Source of the DNA: Bradyrhizobium jicamae
GTDB lineage: Bacteria; Pseudomonadota; Alphaproteobacteria; Rhizobiales; Xanthobacteraceae
Reading direction: 5' to 3'
Assembly (NCBI RefSeq): GCF_001440395.1
Contig: NZ_LLXZ01000080.1
Coordinates: 1 to 64,000 of the forward strand
Length of the DNA stretch: 64,000 nucleotides
A program made the position numbers and the translations under genes. The notes below the pieces were generated by a model. That model searched no databases, was not told the origin of the DNA, and saw only the letters and a list, made by a program, of their open reading frames with translations. How positions within the stretch are numbered: position 1 is the stretch's first letter; each line of letters starts with the position of its first letter. Of the stretch, positions 1 through 7,595 are shown one piece after another.

Positions 1-144
1 CGCCGCCGCGGCCGGTGGCGCAGCGGGCTGCTGCGCGGCAGCCGGCGGATCGGCGGCCTGTTGGGCGGCGGCATTCAGCGTGAAGGCAGTCAAGAATGCG
101 CCGGACAGCAACAGGCTGCGCGGCACCGACACGTAGTTCATCAT
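1..144 (-). CDS. Exported protein, N-terminal fragment (3' end outside window)
   Basis: This is the first 48 codons of a minus-strand gene that runs off the left edge. The start is a tandem ATG-ATG at 144/141, preceded by an AGGGAG ribosome site a few bases upstream. The N-terminus is a classical signal peptide: MMNYVSVPRS, then a hydrophobic stretch (LLLSGAFLTAFTL), then a likely cleavage after NAAA before QQ. What follows is a low-complexity Ala/Pro/Gln segment, typical of a linker after the signal in exported or periplasmic proteins. The mature domain is not visible, so no function can be given. A perfect EcfG-type promoter lies at 286-310 in the correct orientation, so the gene may belong to the general stress response. 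Confidence 0.7.
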   Translation of the reverse strand, partial: MMNYVSVPRSLLLSGAFLTAFTLNAAAQQAADPPAAAQQPAAPPAAAA

Positions 145-285
145 GGACGTTCTCCCTGACGGAAGCCCTTCTCGCCGCGCGGGCCGATATGACGCCAGCG
201 CCGGAGGCTTTCCCGGCCGGCACTCTCCATATTTCTCCAGAGGTGCGCAATCGGAAACATGCCGCTCGCAAGTTGCACCTGCGGC

Positions 286-310
286 AACGAACGGCGCTGC
301 GAAGCGTTCC
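286..310 (-). promoter_or_regulatory. EcfG (general stress sigma) promoter for the left-edge gene
   Basis: Read on the minus strand this is GGAAC (310-306), 16 bases, then CGTT (289-286), an exact match to the EcfG/RpoE2 consensus GGAAC-N16/17-CGTT known from Bradyrhizobium and Sinorhizobium. It sits between the DUF6894 gene and the exported-protein gene and points to the latter, leaving a leader of about 135 nt. Confidence 0.6.
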
Positions 311-327
311 GCGGACTACCCGCGCAG

Positions 328-585
328 TCAGTGCCTGGTGATGGACCCGCCGGGCGCATCGAGGATCGCTTCCGCGAACGGAAACTCCAGCACGATCTCG
401 CCGTCGTCGTCGGTGACTTCGATGGTGGCGCTGAGAAGCGCACCCTCGGCACCATCGGTCTTGAGCAGCTCCCGGATCATGGCGCGCGCCATTTCCCAGG
501 CGCGATTGGGATCGACAAGCACTTCGCCGTCGGGATCGGAAATCAGCTCATCGCCGATACGGGTGTTGAAATAATATCTCGGCAT
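328..585 (-). CDS. DUF6894 family small protein
   Basis: An 85-residue protein beginning MPRYYFNTRIGDELISDPDG, the hallmark of the small DUF6894 family, which is found in many copies in Bradyrhizobium and relatives. The MPRYYFN opening and the conserved Ile-x-Asp-x-x-Gly segment are present, followed by an acidic C-terminal half with a strand-like E-V-x-D-D-x-G-E motif. There is no signal peptide or membrane segment. The function of the family is unknown. The start ATG is at 585, with only a weak AGGT ribosome site. It is in the same orientation as the left-edge gene but separated from it by a promoter, so the two are probably independent units. Confidence 0.75.
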   Translation of the reverse strand: MPRYYFNTRIGDELISDPDGEVLVDPNRAWEMARAMIRELLKTDGAEGALLSATIEVTDDDGEIVLEFPFAEAILDAPGGSITRH

Positions 586-888
586 CGGCTGAACCTGATT
601 CCGTTAAGGCCCCGCCACCGGAGGCCGCCACTGTCTCACAAGTTCTTTATCCGGAGCCGGTAGCGCTCCGTCCCCCAGAATTGTCAATTCGCGGCGCGGC
701 GAACAACCGCGAAACGCTTGATCCCACGTTGATTTGACCGGAACGCCCCGCACAACCCCGTGAAAACTTCTTTGCAGCGCAGCATAACAATTTGGGGTTC
801 CGGGAAAAAGATTTAACTGGCGAACTTTTTGATCCGCAGTACCTTAGGGTATGGGCGGTGTTCGTCCGGTAGCAAAGGGAGAGGCTAA
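586..888. other. Intergenic region upstream of pqqA
   Basis: About 300 bases between divergent DUF6894 and pqqA. No ORF of interest is seen. The part nearest pqqA (780-870) is clearly AT-richer than its surroundings and probably holds the pqqA promoter; it includes the small dyad tacc-ttag-ggta at about 841-852. A good ribosome site (AGGGAGAGG, 876-884) precedes the pqqA ATG. No EcfG-type box facing pqqA was found. Confidence 0.4.
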
Positions 889-969
889 ATGGCCTGGAAA
901 GCGCCGAAAATCGTCGAAGTGCCGGTCGGCATGGAAATCAACATGTATATGTGCGCCACCCGCAAGTAA
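889..969 (+). CDS. pqqA: PqqA, PQQ precursor peptide
   Basis: A 26-residue peptide, MAWKAPKIVEVPVGMEINMY followed by MCATRK. It is the ribosomally made precursor of pyrroloquinoline quinone. The two residues that become the cofactor are both present with canonical spacing, Glu16 and Tyr20 in the E-x-x-x-Y motif. The MxWxxP start and the conserved VGMEINMY core fit the family, and the length is typical (22-29 residues). The ribosome site AGGGAG is 5-7 bases upstream. The PQQ enzyme genes follow in the same orientation after a 145-base spacer that carries a long hairpin, an arrangement expected when a peptide substrate must be made in excess over its enzymes. Confidence 0.95.
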   Translation: MAWKAPKIVEVPVGMEINMYMCATRK

Positions 970-996
970 GCGGTAGCGCCTATCCATTTCTCACGC

Positions 997-1060
997 AGGT
1001 GGATTTGCGGGCGTGACGCGTCCCCGATCACGGGGTCGTGTCTGAGCCCGCAGTCCACCT
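997..1060 (+). promoter_or_regulatory. Extended hairpin between pqqA and pqqB (attenuator-like)
   Basis: The arms aggtggatttgcgggc (997-1012) and gcccgcagtccacct (1046-1060) are near-perfect inverted repeats, and the interior contains a second perfect stem ccccg-atca-cgggg (1022-1035). Together they can fold into one long hairpin of about 64 nt. There is no U-run after it, so it is better read as a partial terminator, processing site or mRNA stabiliser than as a full intrinsic terminator. Confidence 0.6.
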
Positions 1061-1114
1061 CGTGGTGTTTGTATCAGTTCGCATCTTCAAGTTTGAATCT
1101 CCAGGAGACGGATC

Positions 1115-2044
1115 ATGCTTCGCGTCGTCGTCCTGGGCGCCGCGGCGGGTGGCGGCGTTCCGCAGTGGAACTGCGGTTGTGCGGTGTGCACCAGGGCACG
1201 AACCGAAAATCGGGAATTGCAGAGCACCCAGGCTTCGATCGCGGTCAGCGCCGATAGCAAGCACTGGTATCTCGTCAACGCTTCCCCCGACCTGCGCCAG
1301 CAATTGATCGCGACGCCGCAGCTTCATCCCAAAGCCGGTCAGCTCAGGCACAGCCCGATCGCCGGCGTGATCCTGACCAATGGCGAAGTCGATGCGGTTG
1401 CGGGGCTGTTGTCGATGCGCGAGGGCTCACCCTTCACGCTCTATGCGCATGAGCGGGTGCTTGCGATTTTAAGATCCAACAGCATCTTTAACGTGCTGGG
1501 CGAAAACAACGTGAAGCGGCGGGCGATCGAGGCGGACGTCGCGTTCGAGCCCACTTTGCCCGACGGCGCACCGTCCGGCATCGAAATCCTTCCCTTCGCG
1601 GTTCCCGGCAAGGGCGCGTGGTATCTCGAAGGCAAGGCGCATCCGGCGGGCGGCGATGCTGCGGGCGATACGCTGGGCCTGCGAATTCTGGACAAGGCCA
1701 GTGGCAAGTACTTCTATTTCCTGGCGGCTTGCGCAAGAGTGACCGACGATCTCAAATCGCGCCTTTCCGGCGCCGCGCTGGTGTTCTTTGATGGCACGGT
1801 GTGGCGCGACGACGAATTGATCGCGCAGGGCCTCGGCACCAAGACGGGACAGAGCATGGGCCATATTTCGATGTCGGGCGAACAGGGAGCGATGGAGAGC
1901 CTGGCCGGCCTCGACATCGGCCGCAGGGTGTTCTTGCATATCAACAACTCGAACCCTGCTTTGCTTGCCGGCTCGGATGAGCGAACGGCGCTGGAACAGG
2001 CAGGCTGGCAGATTCCAGCCGATGGAACGGAGATCACGCTGTGA
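1115..2044 (+). CDS. pqqB: PqqB, metallo-beta-lactamase-fold PQQ biosynthesis protein
   Basis: A 309-residue cytosolic protein, full length for the family. It opens with the PqqB signature MLRVVVLGAAAGGGVPQWNC, followed by the CxCxxC zinc motif (Cys20, Cys22, Cys25), NASPDLRQQ, FFDGTVWRDDE, TGQSMGH and the C-terminal HINNSNP motif. PqqB acts on the Glu-Tyr product derived from PqqA, probably as a tyrosine-ring hydroxylase. At the stretch that reads IDHTTGLL in enterobacterial PqqB (as I recall it), this protein has VDAVAGLL, so one histidine is replaced; I believe this is usual in the rhizobial lineage. The start ATG follows AGGAGACGG. The stop overlaps the pqqC start by 4 bases (GTGA). Confidence 0.95.
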   Translation: MLRVVVLGAAAGGGVPQWNCGCAVCTRARTENRELQSTQASIAVSADSKHWYLVNASPDLRQQLIATPQLHPKAGQLRHSPIAGVILTNGEVDAVAGLLSMREGSPFTLYAHERVLAILRSNSIFNVLGENNVKRRAIEADVAFEPTLPDGAPSGIEILPFAVPGKGAWYLEGKAHPAGGDAAGDTLGLRILDKASGKYFYFLAACARVTDDLKSRLSGAALVFFDGTVWRDDELIAQGLGTKTGQSMGHISMSGEQGAMESLAGLDIGRRVFLHINNSNPALLAGSDERTALEQAGWQIPADGTEITL

Positions 2045-2820
2045 ACGTCACGGCCAAGCCGGAAATGACCGCGCTCTCGATCGGCAAGGGCATCACGCTC
2101 AACAATGCCGAGGAACTGGAGGCAACGCTCCGCCACATCGGCGCGACGCGCTATCACAGCCTGCATCCGTTCCACCGGCTGTTGCATGGCGGCAAGCTCA
2201 ACAAGGGACAGGTGCAGGCCTGGGCGCTGAACCGCTATTATTACCAGAGCACGATCCCGCTGAAGGATGCGATGGTGATCTCCCGCTTCCGCGACCGTGC
2301 GACCCGGGTCGAGTGGCGACACCGCATCGAGGATCACGACGGCGACGTCGGCAGCGAAGGCGGCATCGAGCGCTGGCTGAAGCTGACCGAGGGTCTCGGG
2401 CTCGATAGCGCCTATGTGGAATCGACCGAGGGCATCCTGCCGGCAACGCGGTTTGCCGTGGAAGCCTATGTGCATTTCTGTCGGGACAAGACGCCGCTGG
2501 AAGCGATCGCCTCCTCGCTCACGGAGCTGTTCGCGCCGAACCTGCACGAGGAGCGCATCTCCGGGATGCTGCAGCATTATGATTTCGTCAATCCTGACAT
2601 CATGAGCTATTTCAGCCGCCGCCTGAGCCAGGCGCCGCGCGATGCCGGCTTTGCGCTCGAATACGTCAAGGCGCACGCGAAGACGCACGCCGAGCGCGAG
2701 GCGGTCTGCAACGCGCTGATCTTCAAGACCAATGTGCTATGGGTTCAGCTCGACGCGCTGTATCATGCCTATGTCGAGGGCCACATTCCGCCCGGCGCGT
2801 TCGTGCCCAAAGGGGATTAG
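2041..2820 (+). CDS. pqqC: PqqC, pyrroloquinoline-quinone synthase
   Basis: A 259-residue all-helical oxidase that catalyses the last step of PQQ synthesis: ring closure and eight-electron oxidation of the intermediate AHQQ, without a metal or other cofactor. The family hallmark NKGQVQAWALNRYYYQ is present, as are FHRLLHGG, RIEDHDGD and YFSRRLSQAPRD. Translation most likely starts at the GTG at 2041, which overlaps the pqqB stop and suggests translational coupling; an in-frame ATG at 2068 is the alternative. The length and all conserved blocks are normal. pqqD starts 7 bases after the stop. Confidence 0.94.
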   Translation: MNVTAKPEMTALSIGKGITLNNAEELEATLRHIGATRYHSLHPFHRLLHGGKLNKGQVQAWALNRYYYQSTIPLKDAMVISRFRDRATRVEWRHRIEDHDGDVGSEGGIERWLKLTEGLGLDSAYVESTEGILPATRFAVEAYVHFCRDKTPLEAIASSLTELFAPNLHEERISGMLQHYDFVNPDIMSYFSRRLSQAPRDAGFALEYVKAHAKTHAEREAVCNALIFKTNVLWVQLDALYHAYVEGHIPPGAFVPKGD

Positions 2821-2826
2821 CGATCG

Positions 2827-3138
2827 ATGGCTTTGAGCCGCAACATCAGTGTCAGCGAGGCGAGCCGGCCGAAATTGCCGCGGCACGCCAAGCTGAAATT
2901 CGATGAGACGCGGCAGGTCTGGGTGATCCTGGCGCCGGAGCGTGTGCTGGCGCCAGACGAAATCGCGGTCGAAGTGCTGCAGCTTTGCGACGGCGTTCGC
3001 AGCGTCGGCGATATGGCCGACCAGCTCGCGGCCAAATACGCCGCGCCCCGCGAGGCGATTTTGACCGATGTCGTTGCGATGCTGCAGGACCTCGCCGACA
3101 AGGGTTTTCTGACCGAAGCGCGTGAGAAGACGTCATGA
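2827..3138 (+). CDS. pqqD: PqqD, PqqA peptide chaperone
   Basis: A 103-residue protein of the RiPP-recognition (RRE, winged-helix) type. PqqD binds PqqA and presents it to the radical SAM enzyme PqqE. The recognisable core is KLKFDETRQVWVILAPERVL, then the family pattern E-x-x-x-x-L-x-L-C-D-G and the helix near LQDLADKGFL at the C-terminus. It is slightly longer than average because of an N-terminal extension of about 25 residues. The stop overlaps the pqqE start by 4 bases (ATGA), consistent with stoichiometric expression with PqqE. In some bacteria pqqD and pqqE are fused; here they are separate. Confidence 0.93.
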   Translation: MALSRNISVSEASRPKLPRHAKLKFDETRQVWVILAPERVLAPDEIAVEVLQLCDGVRSVGDMADQLAAKYAAPREAILTDVVAMLQDLADKGFLTEAREKTS

Positions 3139-4346
3139 GCGACATTCTCGCAGATGGCAAAACAGCCGGCGCCGCCGCCCCCAGTGACGGGCTCGCGGTG
3201 CTCGAGCAGAAGCGTTCGACCGCGGAGACGTTCGGCATCCCCCTCGCCGTGCTCGCCGAGCTGACCCACCGCTGCCCGCTGCAATGCCCCTATTGCTCCA
3301 ACCCGGTTGAGCTTGATCGTGCGGGCGCTGAATTGACCACCGAGGAATGGAAGAAGGTCTTGAGCGAGCTCGCCGAAATCGGCGTGCTGCAAATCCATTT
3401 CTCCGGCGGCGAGCCGACCGCGCGCAAGGACCTGGTCGAACTGGTGCAGCACGCGACCGATGTCGGGCTGTACAGCAATCTCATCACCTCTGCGGTGCTG
3501 CTGACGAAGGAAAAACTGTCGGCGCTCGCCGATGCCGGCCTCTGCCATGTGCAGATCAGCTTCCAGGGCAACGAGCCCGTCGTGGCCGACCGCGTTGCCG
3601 GATTGAAGAATTCGCATGAGAAAAAGCTCGAAGTCGCGAAATGGACGCGCGAGCTCGACATGCCGCTGACGGTGAACGCGGTCATGCACCGCCAGAACCT
3701 GCACCAGCTCTCTGACATCATCCAGATGGCGGTCGATCTCGATGCCGACCGACTCGAAGTCGCCAACGTCCAGTATTACGGCTGGGCGCTGAAGAACCGC
3801 GCGGCGCTGATGCCGACGCTCGAACAGATCGAGGAAACCAGCCGCATCGTCGAGGAAGCCGCGACACGGCTGAAGGGCATTCTCGCCATCGACTATGTCG
3901 TGCCGGACTATTATGCGCTGCGGCCGAAGAAATGCATGGGCGGCTGGGGCCGGCAGTTCTTCAACATTTCGCCGGCCGGCAAGGTGCTGCCTTGCCATGC
4001 CGCCGAGAGCATTACCGGGCTCGAATTCGAATCCGTGCGCTCGAACCATTCGATCGCCTGGATCTGGCAGAATTCCGAGGCCTTCAACCGCTATCGCGGT
4101 ACCGGCTGGATGCCCGAGCCGTGCAAGAGCTGCGAGTTCCGCGAGATCGATTTCGGCGGCTGCCGCTGCCAGGCCTTTGCGCTGACCGGCGACGCCGGCA
4201 ATACCGACCCGGCCTGCACGCTGTCGCCGATGCATGAGCAGATCTTCAAGCAGGCCGAGCGCGAGGCCGCCGCGCACCAGGACCGCTTCCTCTATCGCAA
4301 TTTCGCCGGCGGCACGCTGGAGACGGAAGGCGAGCATGGCGCCTGA
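3135..4346 (+). CDS. pqqE: PqqE, radical SAM PqqA Glu-Tyr crosslinking enzyme
   Basis: A 403-residue radical SAM/SPASM protein that forms the carbon-carbon bond between Glu16 and Tyr20 of PqqA. The radical SAM cluster motif CxxxCxxC is seen as HRCPLQCPYCSNP (about residues 54-61), followed by the SAM-binding FSGGEPTARKDL. The C-terminal SPASM domain has the auxiliary-cluster cysteines: KKCMGGWGR, LPCHAAE, PCKSCEFREIDFGGCRCQAF and DPACTLSP. An N-terminal extension of about 45 residues precedes the core (GIPLAVLAELTHRC). The 3' end overlaps the next gene by 11 bases. Confidence 0.95.
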   Translation: MSDILADGKTAGAAAPSDGLAVLEQKRSTAETFGIPLAVLAELTHRCPLQCPYCSNPVELDRAGAELTTEEWKKVLSELAEIGVLQIHFSGGEPTARKDLVELVQHATDVGLYSNLITSAVLLTKEKLSALADAGLCHVQISFQGNEPVVADRVAGLKNSHEKKLEVAKWTRELDMPLTVNAVMHRQNLHQLSDIIQMAVDLDADRLEVANVQYYGWALKNRAALMPTLEQIEETSRIVEEAATRLKGILAIDYVVPDYYALRPKKCMGGWGRQFFNISPAGKVLPCHAAESITGLEFESVRSNHSIAWIWQNSEAFNRYRGTGWMPEPCKSCEFREIDFGGCRCQAFALTGDAGNTDPACTLSPMHEQIFKQAEREAAAHQDRFLYRNFAGGTLETEGEHGA

Positions 4347-5322
4347 CGCCGATGCCGGAAAATCCATCAAACGCGCCGATCCGTTTGCACCGCTGACGTC
4401 GGAGCAGTTCGCGGTCAGCGACGGTCACGACATCTATATCGAAAGCGTAGGCTGCCCGAGCGGCATTCCCGCGGTCTATCTGCATGGCGGGCCCGGCAGC
4501 GGCTGCCAGCCGGACCATCGCCGGCTGTTCGATCCCGAACGCTTCCATGCGGTGCTGTTCGATCAGCGCGGCGCCGGCCGCAGCCGTCCCAAGGGAAGCC
4601 GCGAAGCCAACACGCTGCCGCATCTGATCGCGGACATGGAGGCGATCCGCGAGAAATTCGGCTTTCAGCGCTGGATGGTCGTCGGCGGCTCCTGGGGCGC
4701 GACGCTGGCGCTGGCCTATGCGCAGGCGCATCCTCATCGCGTCAGCGGCATCGTGCTGCGCGCCACGTTCCTCGGCACGATCCAGGAAATCGAAAACGGA
4801 TTTCTCAACACGCTGCCAAGGTTTTATCCCGGCCTTTACGACGACTTCCTGAGCGTGCTGCCGGAGGGCGAACGCGCGCAACCGATCCAGGCCTATTTCC
4901 GCAGGATCCTTGATTCCAGTCCCGACGTGCATATTCCTGCAGCGCGGGCCTGGGGCGAAACCGAACGTATTCTTTCCGAACATCAGCCCAACCGGACCCG
5001 CCTCGATCTGACGGCGCTAAATTCGTCAAAGGCCGTGCCGGCGACACCGTTCATGGAAGCGCATTACTTCGCCAATGACTGCTTCATGCAGCCGAACCAG
5101 CTGTTGCGCGAAGCGGGCAAACTCAAAGGCATCCCCGGCATCATCGTGCAGGGCCGCTACGATCTGCTGTGCCCGCCCGCGACTTCGCATGCGCTCGCAG
5201 CCGTCTGGCGCGAGGCCGAAATCCGCGTGATCGAGGGCGCCGGCCACACGCTGTACGATCCCGGCGTCCGCGACGCCGTGATGAAGGCGATCGCAGACAT
5301 GGCGTCCCGAACCAGCAAATAG
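4336..5322 (+). CDS. S33 alpha/beta hydrolase, proline iminopeptidase type
   Basis: A 328-residue protein of the prolyl aminopeptidase (S33) family. Visible landmarks are the oxyanion motif HGGPGSG (50-56), DQRGAGRS, the nucleophile elbow GGSWG with Ser119, the acid Asp276 (GRYDLLCPP) and His304 (GAGHTLYDPG). There is no signal peptide, so it is cytosolic. These enzymes remove N-terminal proline from peptides. The ATG at 4336 lies inside the end of pqqE (11-base overlap), so the gene is almost certainly in the pqq operon. Most pqq operons use M16 proteases (PqqF/PqqG) to trim crosslinked PqqA, and none is present here. A role for this peptidase in PQQ maturation is inference. Confidence 0.85.
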   Translation: MAPDADAGKSIKRADPFAPLTSEQFAVSDGHDIYIESVGCPSGIPAVYLHGGPGSGCQPDHRRLFDPERFHAVLFDQRGAGRSRPKGSREANTLPHLIADMEAIREKFGFQRWMVVGGSWGATLALAYAQAHPHRVSGIVLRATFLGTIQEIENGFLNTLPRFYPGLYDDFLSVLPEGERAQPIQAYFRRILDSSPDVHIPAARAWGETERILSEHQPNRTRLDLTALNSSKAVPATPFMEAHYFANDCFMQPNQLLREAGKLKGIPGIIVQGRYDLLCPPATSHALAAVWREAEIRVIEGAGHTLYDPGVRDAVMKAIADMASRTSK

Positions 5323-5333
5323 GAAACAAGAAA

Positions 5334-5999
5334 ATGCCGATGGCCGGAAAAGGCATGCTGCTGACCTCGATGAACATCGATGCCGAGCACGAAGCCGAAT
5401 TCAATCGCTGGTACGACCGCGAACATCTCGAAGAGCGCGTTGCGATCGACGGCTTTCTCGAAGCCCGCCGCTATGTCGCCCATGACGGCAATCCGAAATA
5501 TCTCAGCCTCTATTCCACCGAAACCTTTGAGGTGCTGGACAGCCCGGCCTATCGCACCGCACTGGCGAACCAGACGACGTGGTCGAAGGCCAACATCGCC
5601 CGTTTCCAGAACATGATCCGCGCGGTGGCGCGCATCACGATCAGCCGGGGCACCGGCCGCGGCGCAGCGCTCGGCATTATTCGCTTGCGGCCATCGGGAG
5701 GCGAGGACAAACTGCGCGCCGCGCTGCACGAGCAACTCGATCCCGCACAGCTCGACGGCATCATTTCGCTGCATCTGATCGAGAGCGATCCGGCGCTGTC
5801 GAAACCGATCACCGACGATCCCTCGGCGCCCAATCCCGGCGCCGGCGACTGGTTCGTGCTGATCGATGCCACCGATGTCGGCGCGCTGCCGGCGGCCATG
5901 CTGCGCTTTGGCGGCAATATCGCATTGAAGCCGCTAACGATCTCGAGCGGTATCTACCGGCTGATGTGGGATCTGGCGAAGAGCGATATCGGCAGCTAA
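5334..5999 (+). CDS. DUF4286 family protein (EthD-like ferredoxin fold)
   Basis: A 221-residue protein built from two alpha/beta halves of the dimeric alpha-beta barrel type. The first half carries the family motif EFNRWYDREHLEERVAIDGF followed by EARRYVAHDG; the second half (from about residue 112) repeats the pattern less clearly with GIIRLRPSGGEDKL. There is no signal peptide. The ATG at 5334 was chosen because AGGAAAC precedes it and it starts 11 bases after the peptidase stop; longer upstream reading would overlap that gene. Function is unknown. Similar small proteins often occur with alpha/beta hydrolases or in catabolic operons. It is the last gene of the PQQ transcription unit, followed by a terminator. 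Confidence 0.75.
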   Translation: MPMAGKGMLLTSMNIDAEHEAEFNRWYDREHLEERVAIDGFLEARRYVAHDGNPKYLSLYSTETFEVLDSPAYRTALANQTTWSKANIARFQNMIRAVARITISRGTGRGAALGIIRLRPSGGEDKLRAALHEQLDPAQLDGIISLHLIESDPALSKPITDDPSAPNPGAGDWFVLIDATDVGALPAAMLRFGGNIALKPLTISSGIYRLMWDLAKSDIGS

Positions 6000-6045
6000 A
6001 GCGTGATGACTCTTGTTCGAGTTGTCATCCCGCTTTAGCTTTTTG
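5997..6045 (+). terminator. Intrinsic terminator after the PQQ operon
   Basis: The arms taaagcgtgatga (5997-6009) and tcatcccgcttta (6025-6037) pair with a single mismatch, and the hairpin is followed by gctttttgttt. The stop codon of the DUF4286 gene is part of the left arm. It also forms the first half of a longer Bradyrhizobium-type repeat. Confidence 0.7.
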
Positions 6046-6050
6046 TTTGA

Positions 6051-6095
6051 GCATGATCTTTTCGGAAAACCGCTACACACTTTTCCGGATCATGC
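6051..6095. repeat. Palindromic intergenic repeat, family C
   Basis: gcatgatcttttcggaaaa, a short loop, then ttttccggatcatgc. This is an interspersed palindrome I recognise as common in Bradyrhizobium and Rhodopseudomonas spacers. It directly follows the terminator hairpin and lies between convergent genes. A diverged copy is at 34041-34096. Confidence 0.7.
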
Positions 6096-6096
6096 C

Positions 6097-7224
6097 CTAG
6101 ACGCTGCCCCCGACCGCCGCGGGCAGCTTGAGCCGCCATCCGAACCGGCTGGCGCGGCCGGACAGGAAGTCCCTGACTGAGCGCTGCGCCGGCCGTTCGA
6201 CATAGCGCCACACGACCCAAGCCAGGAACGTCGTGGCAAGAATGATTGCCGCCACCGACGGGACCGGGTTGGCTGGCGCCTGACGGGTAAACAGCACGTA
6301 GCCGAACTGCATGTGCAGGAGATAGAGCGGATAGGTGAGACCGCCGGCCGCGAGCACGAGCGCGGACGGCAGCGGCACGTGACGGATGCGTGTGGCCACA
6401 AAGATGATCGCGATCGATGCAAGACAGATCGCCGCTACCGTCCATGCGTCGAATGTGCCGCCGGTAAGCGGAGCCAGTTTCACCGTCTTATGGATGGATT
6501 GAAACACGGCCGTGCCGATCGACAGCGCGAACATGCCGTACAACACCGGTCCGCGGCGGCCACGATAGAACTGATAGATCAGCAAGCCGACGACAAAGAA
6601 GCCGCTGTCATCGGTGAGAAACAGCTTTTCGAGCAGCGGGGCGTCGAGCGTCAGCTCATTGGCGAAGGTGATGCCGAGCCAGACCAGGATGATGGCGTCG
6701 ATCCGGCGTGGAAACAGCCCGGCCGCGATGAGAGCGGCGACCCAGGCGTAGAACATCACCTCGATTACCAGCGACCAGTAAGAGGTATCCATATAGGGCT
6801 GTCCGAGCGCGGGCGCCGCGATGAACAGATTGGCGAGCCACTGCCTGAAGCCGGATTCGAAGTGCGGCGGTCCCAATGCCACGATCGCGAGACAGGTCAG
6901 CGTCATGCAGAAGACGAAGGTCGGGTAGATCCGGCTGAAGCGAGCGATGGCGAAGCCGGTCGCCGTCCGGCCCTCGGCCGAATAGGCGATCACGAAGCCG
7001 CTGATGACAAAGAAGGCGGGCACGCCGAGATAGCCGTATTTGGCGACCGGCGTCAGCCAGGGCAGCGCCACCTGCGGTATCCCATGCGAAGCCGGGCCCC
7101 AGAAGCCGAAATGGTAGAGCACGACGGCCAGCACGGCCGCGAGCCGCAGCAGATCGAGCGCTTCGATGCGCGAATTTGAGTGAGCGGTTGGCGGCATGAT
7201 TTGAACGTTCCAGAACGGGAACAA
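6097..7224 (-). CDS. Acyltransferase-3 family membrane protein (OafA/YrhL type)
   Basis: A 375-residue polytopic inner-membrane protein of the acyltransferase-3 family, whose members O-acetylate surface polysaccharides, lipids or small molecules. The family start is clear: RIEALDLLRLAAVLAVVLYH with the catalytic-type H and FGFWG, then FFVISGFVIAYSAEGRTATGF, FAIARFSRIYP, and SYWSLVIEVMFYAWVAALIAAG. About ten hydrophobic segments span the protein, and it ends with VWRYVERPAQRSVRDFL, as usual. The start could be 7224 or the internal ATG at 7197; neither has a strong ribosome site. The neighbours give no hint of the substrate. Confidence 0.85.
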   Translation of the reverse strand: MFPFWNVQIMPPTAHSNSRIEALDLLRLAAVLAVVLYHFGFWGPASHGIPQVALPWLTPVAKYGYLGVPAFFVISGFVIAYSAEGRTATGFAIARFSRIYPTFVFCMTLTCLAIVALGPPHFESGFRQWLANLFIAAPALGQPYMDTSYWSLVIEVMFYAWVAALIAAGLFPRRIDAIILVWLGITFANELTLDAPLLEKLFLTDDSGFFVVGLLIYQFYRGRRGPVLYGMFALSIGTAVFQSIHKTVKLAPLTGGTFDAWTVAAICLASIAIIFVATRIRHVPLPSALVLAAGGLTYPLYLLHMQFGYVLFTRQAPANPVPSVAAIILATTFLAWVVWRYVERPAQRSVRDFLSGRASRFGWRLKLPAAVGGSV

Positions 7225-7595
7225 ATGGCAATGCCGCGAACGTAGGAACTTCCGGTGAAGGCGCTGTTAATACATGTCGAGTAAACCGCTGGGCGAGATT
7301 TGCTTTCTGGCAAGCATCGCTCGGTTTCAGAGCGGGTCCGCACGGCCAGCGCTTGCATCAAGCGCCTTCGATTTCTCTTAGCATATTGGGCGAACGCCCT
7401 GAGAAGACAGATGAGAACTTCTGCCGAAGTCTCTCACATCGCTTTCAATTGTGTCGCTAATGTTCTTCATGAACTGACGTCCTGTTTCGGAGGTAATGGA
7501 TGGCGTATGCATCTGCTTCCTTGATAAGGGTCGGCTCACACGCTTAGTGACATTGCCGGCTCCCGTTACCTTCAGCCGCCAATGGAGTCGCATGC
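7225..7595. other. Intergenic region between divergent acyltransferase and chrA genes
   Basis: About 370 bases with no credible gene. It must contain both promoters. A small perfect hairpin gcgcttg-cat-caagcgc lies at 7349-7365. A GGAAC at about 7246 is followed by a poor -10 match, so no EcfG call was made. GGAG at 7584-7587 is the ribosome site of chrA. Confidence 0.35.

Noticed and set aside
2817-4370. 517-residue minus-strand open frame opposite pqqD and pqqE
   Set aside because: The plus strand carries unmistakable PqqD and PqqE; the antisense frame has no recognisable domain.
7246-7272. GGAAC-N15-TGTT box upstream of chrA
   Set aside because: Spacing is one base short, the -10 has a mismatch, and it lies over 300 bases from the gene.
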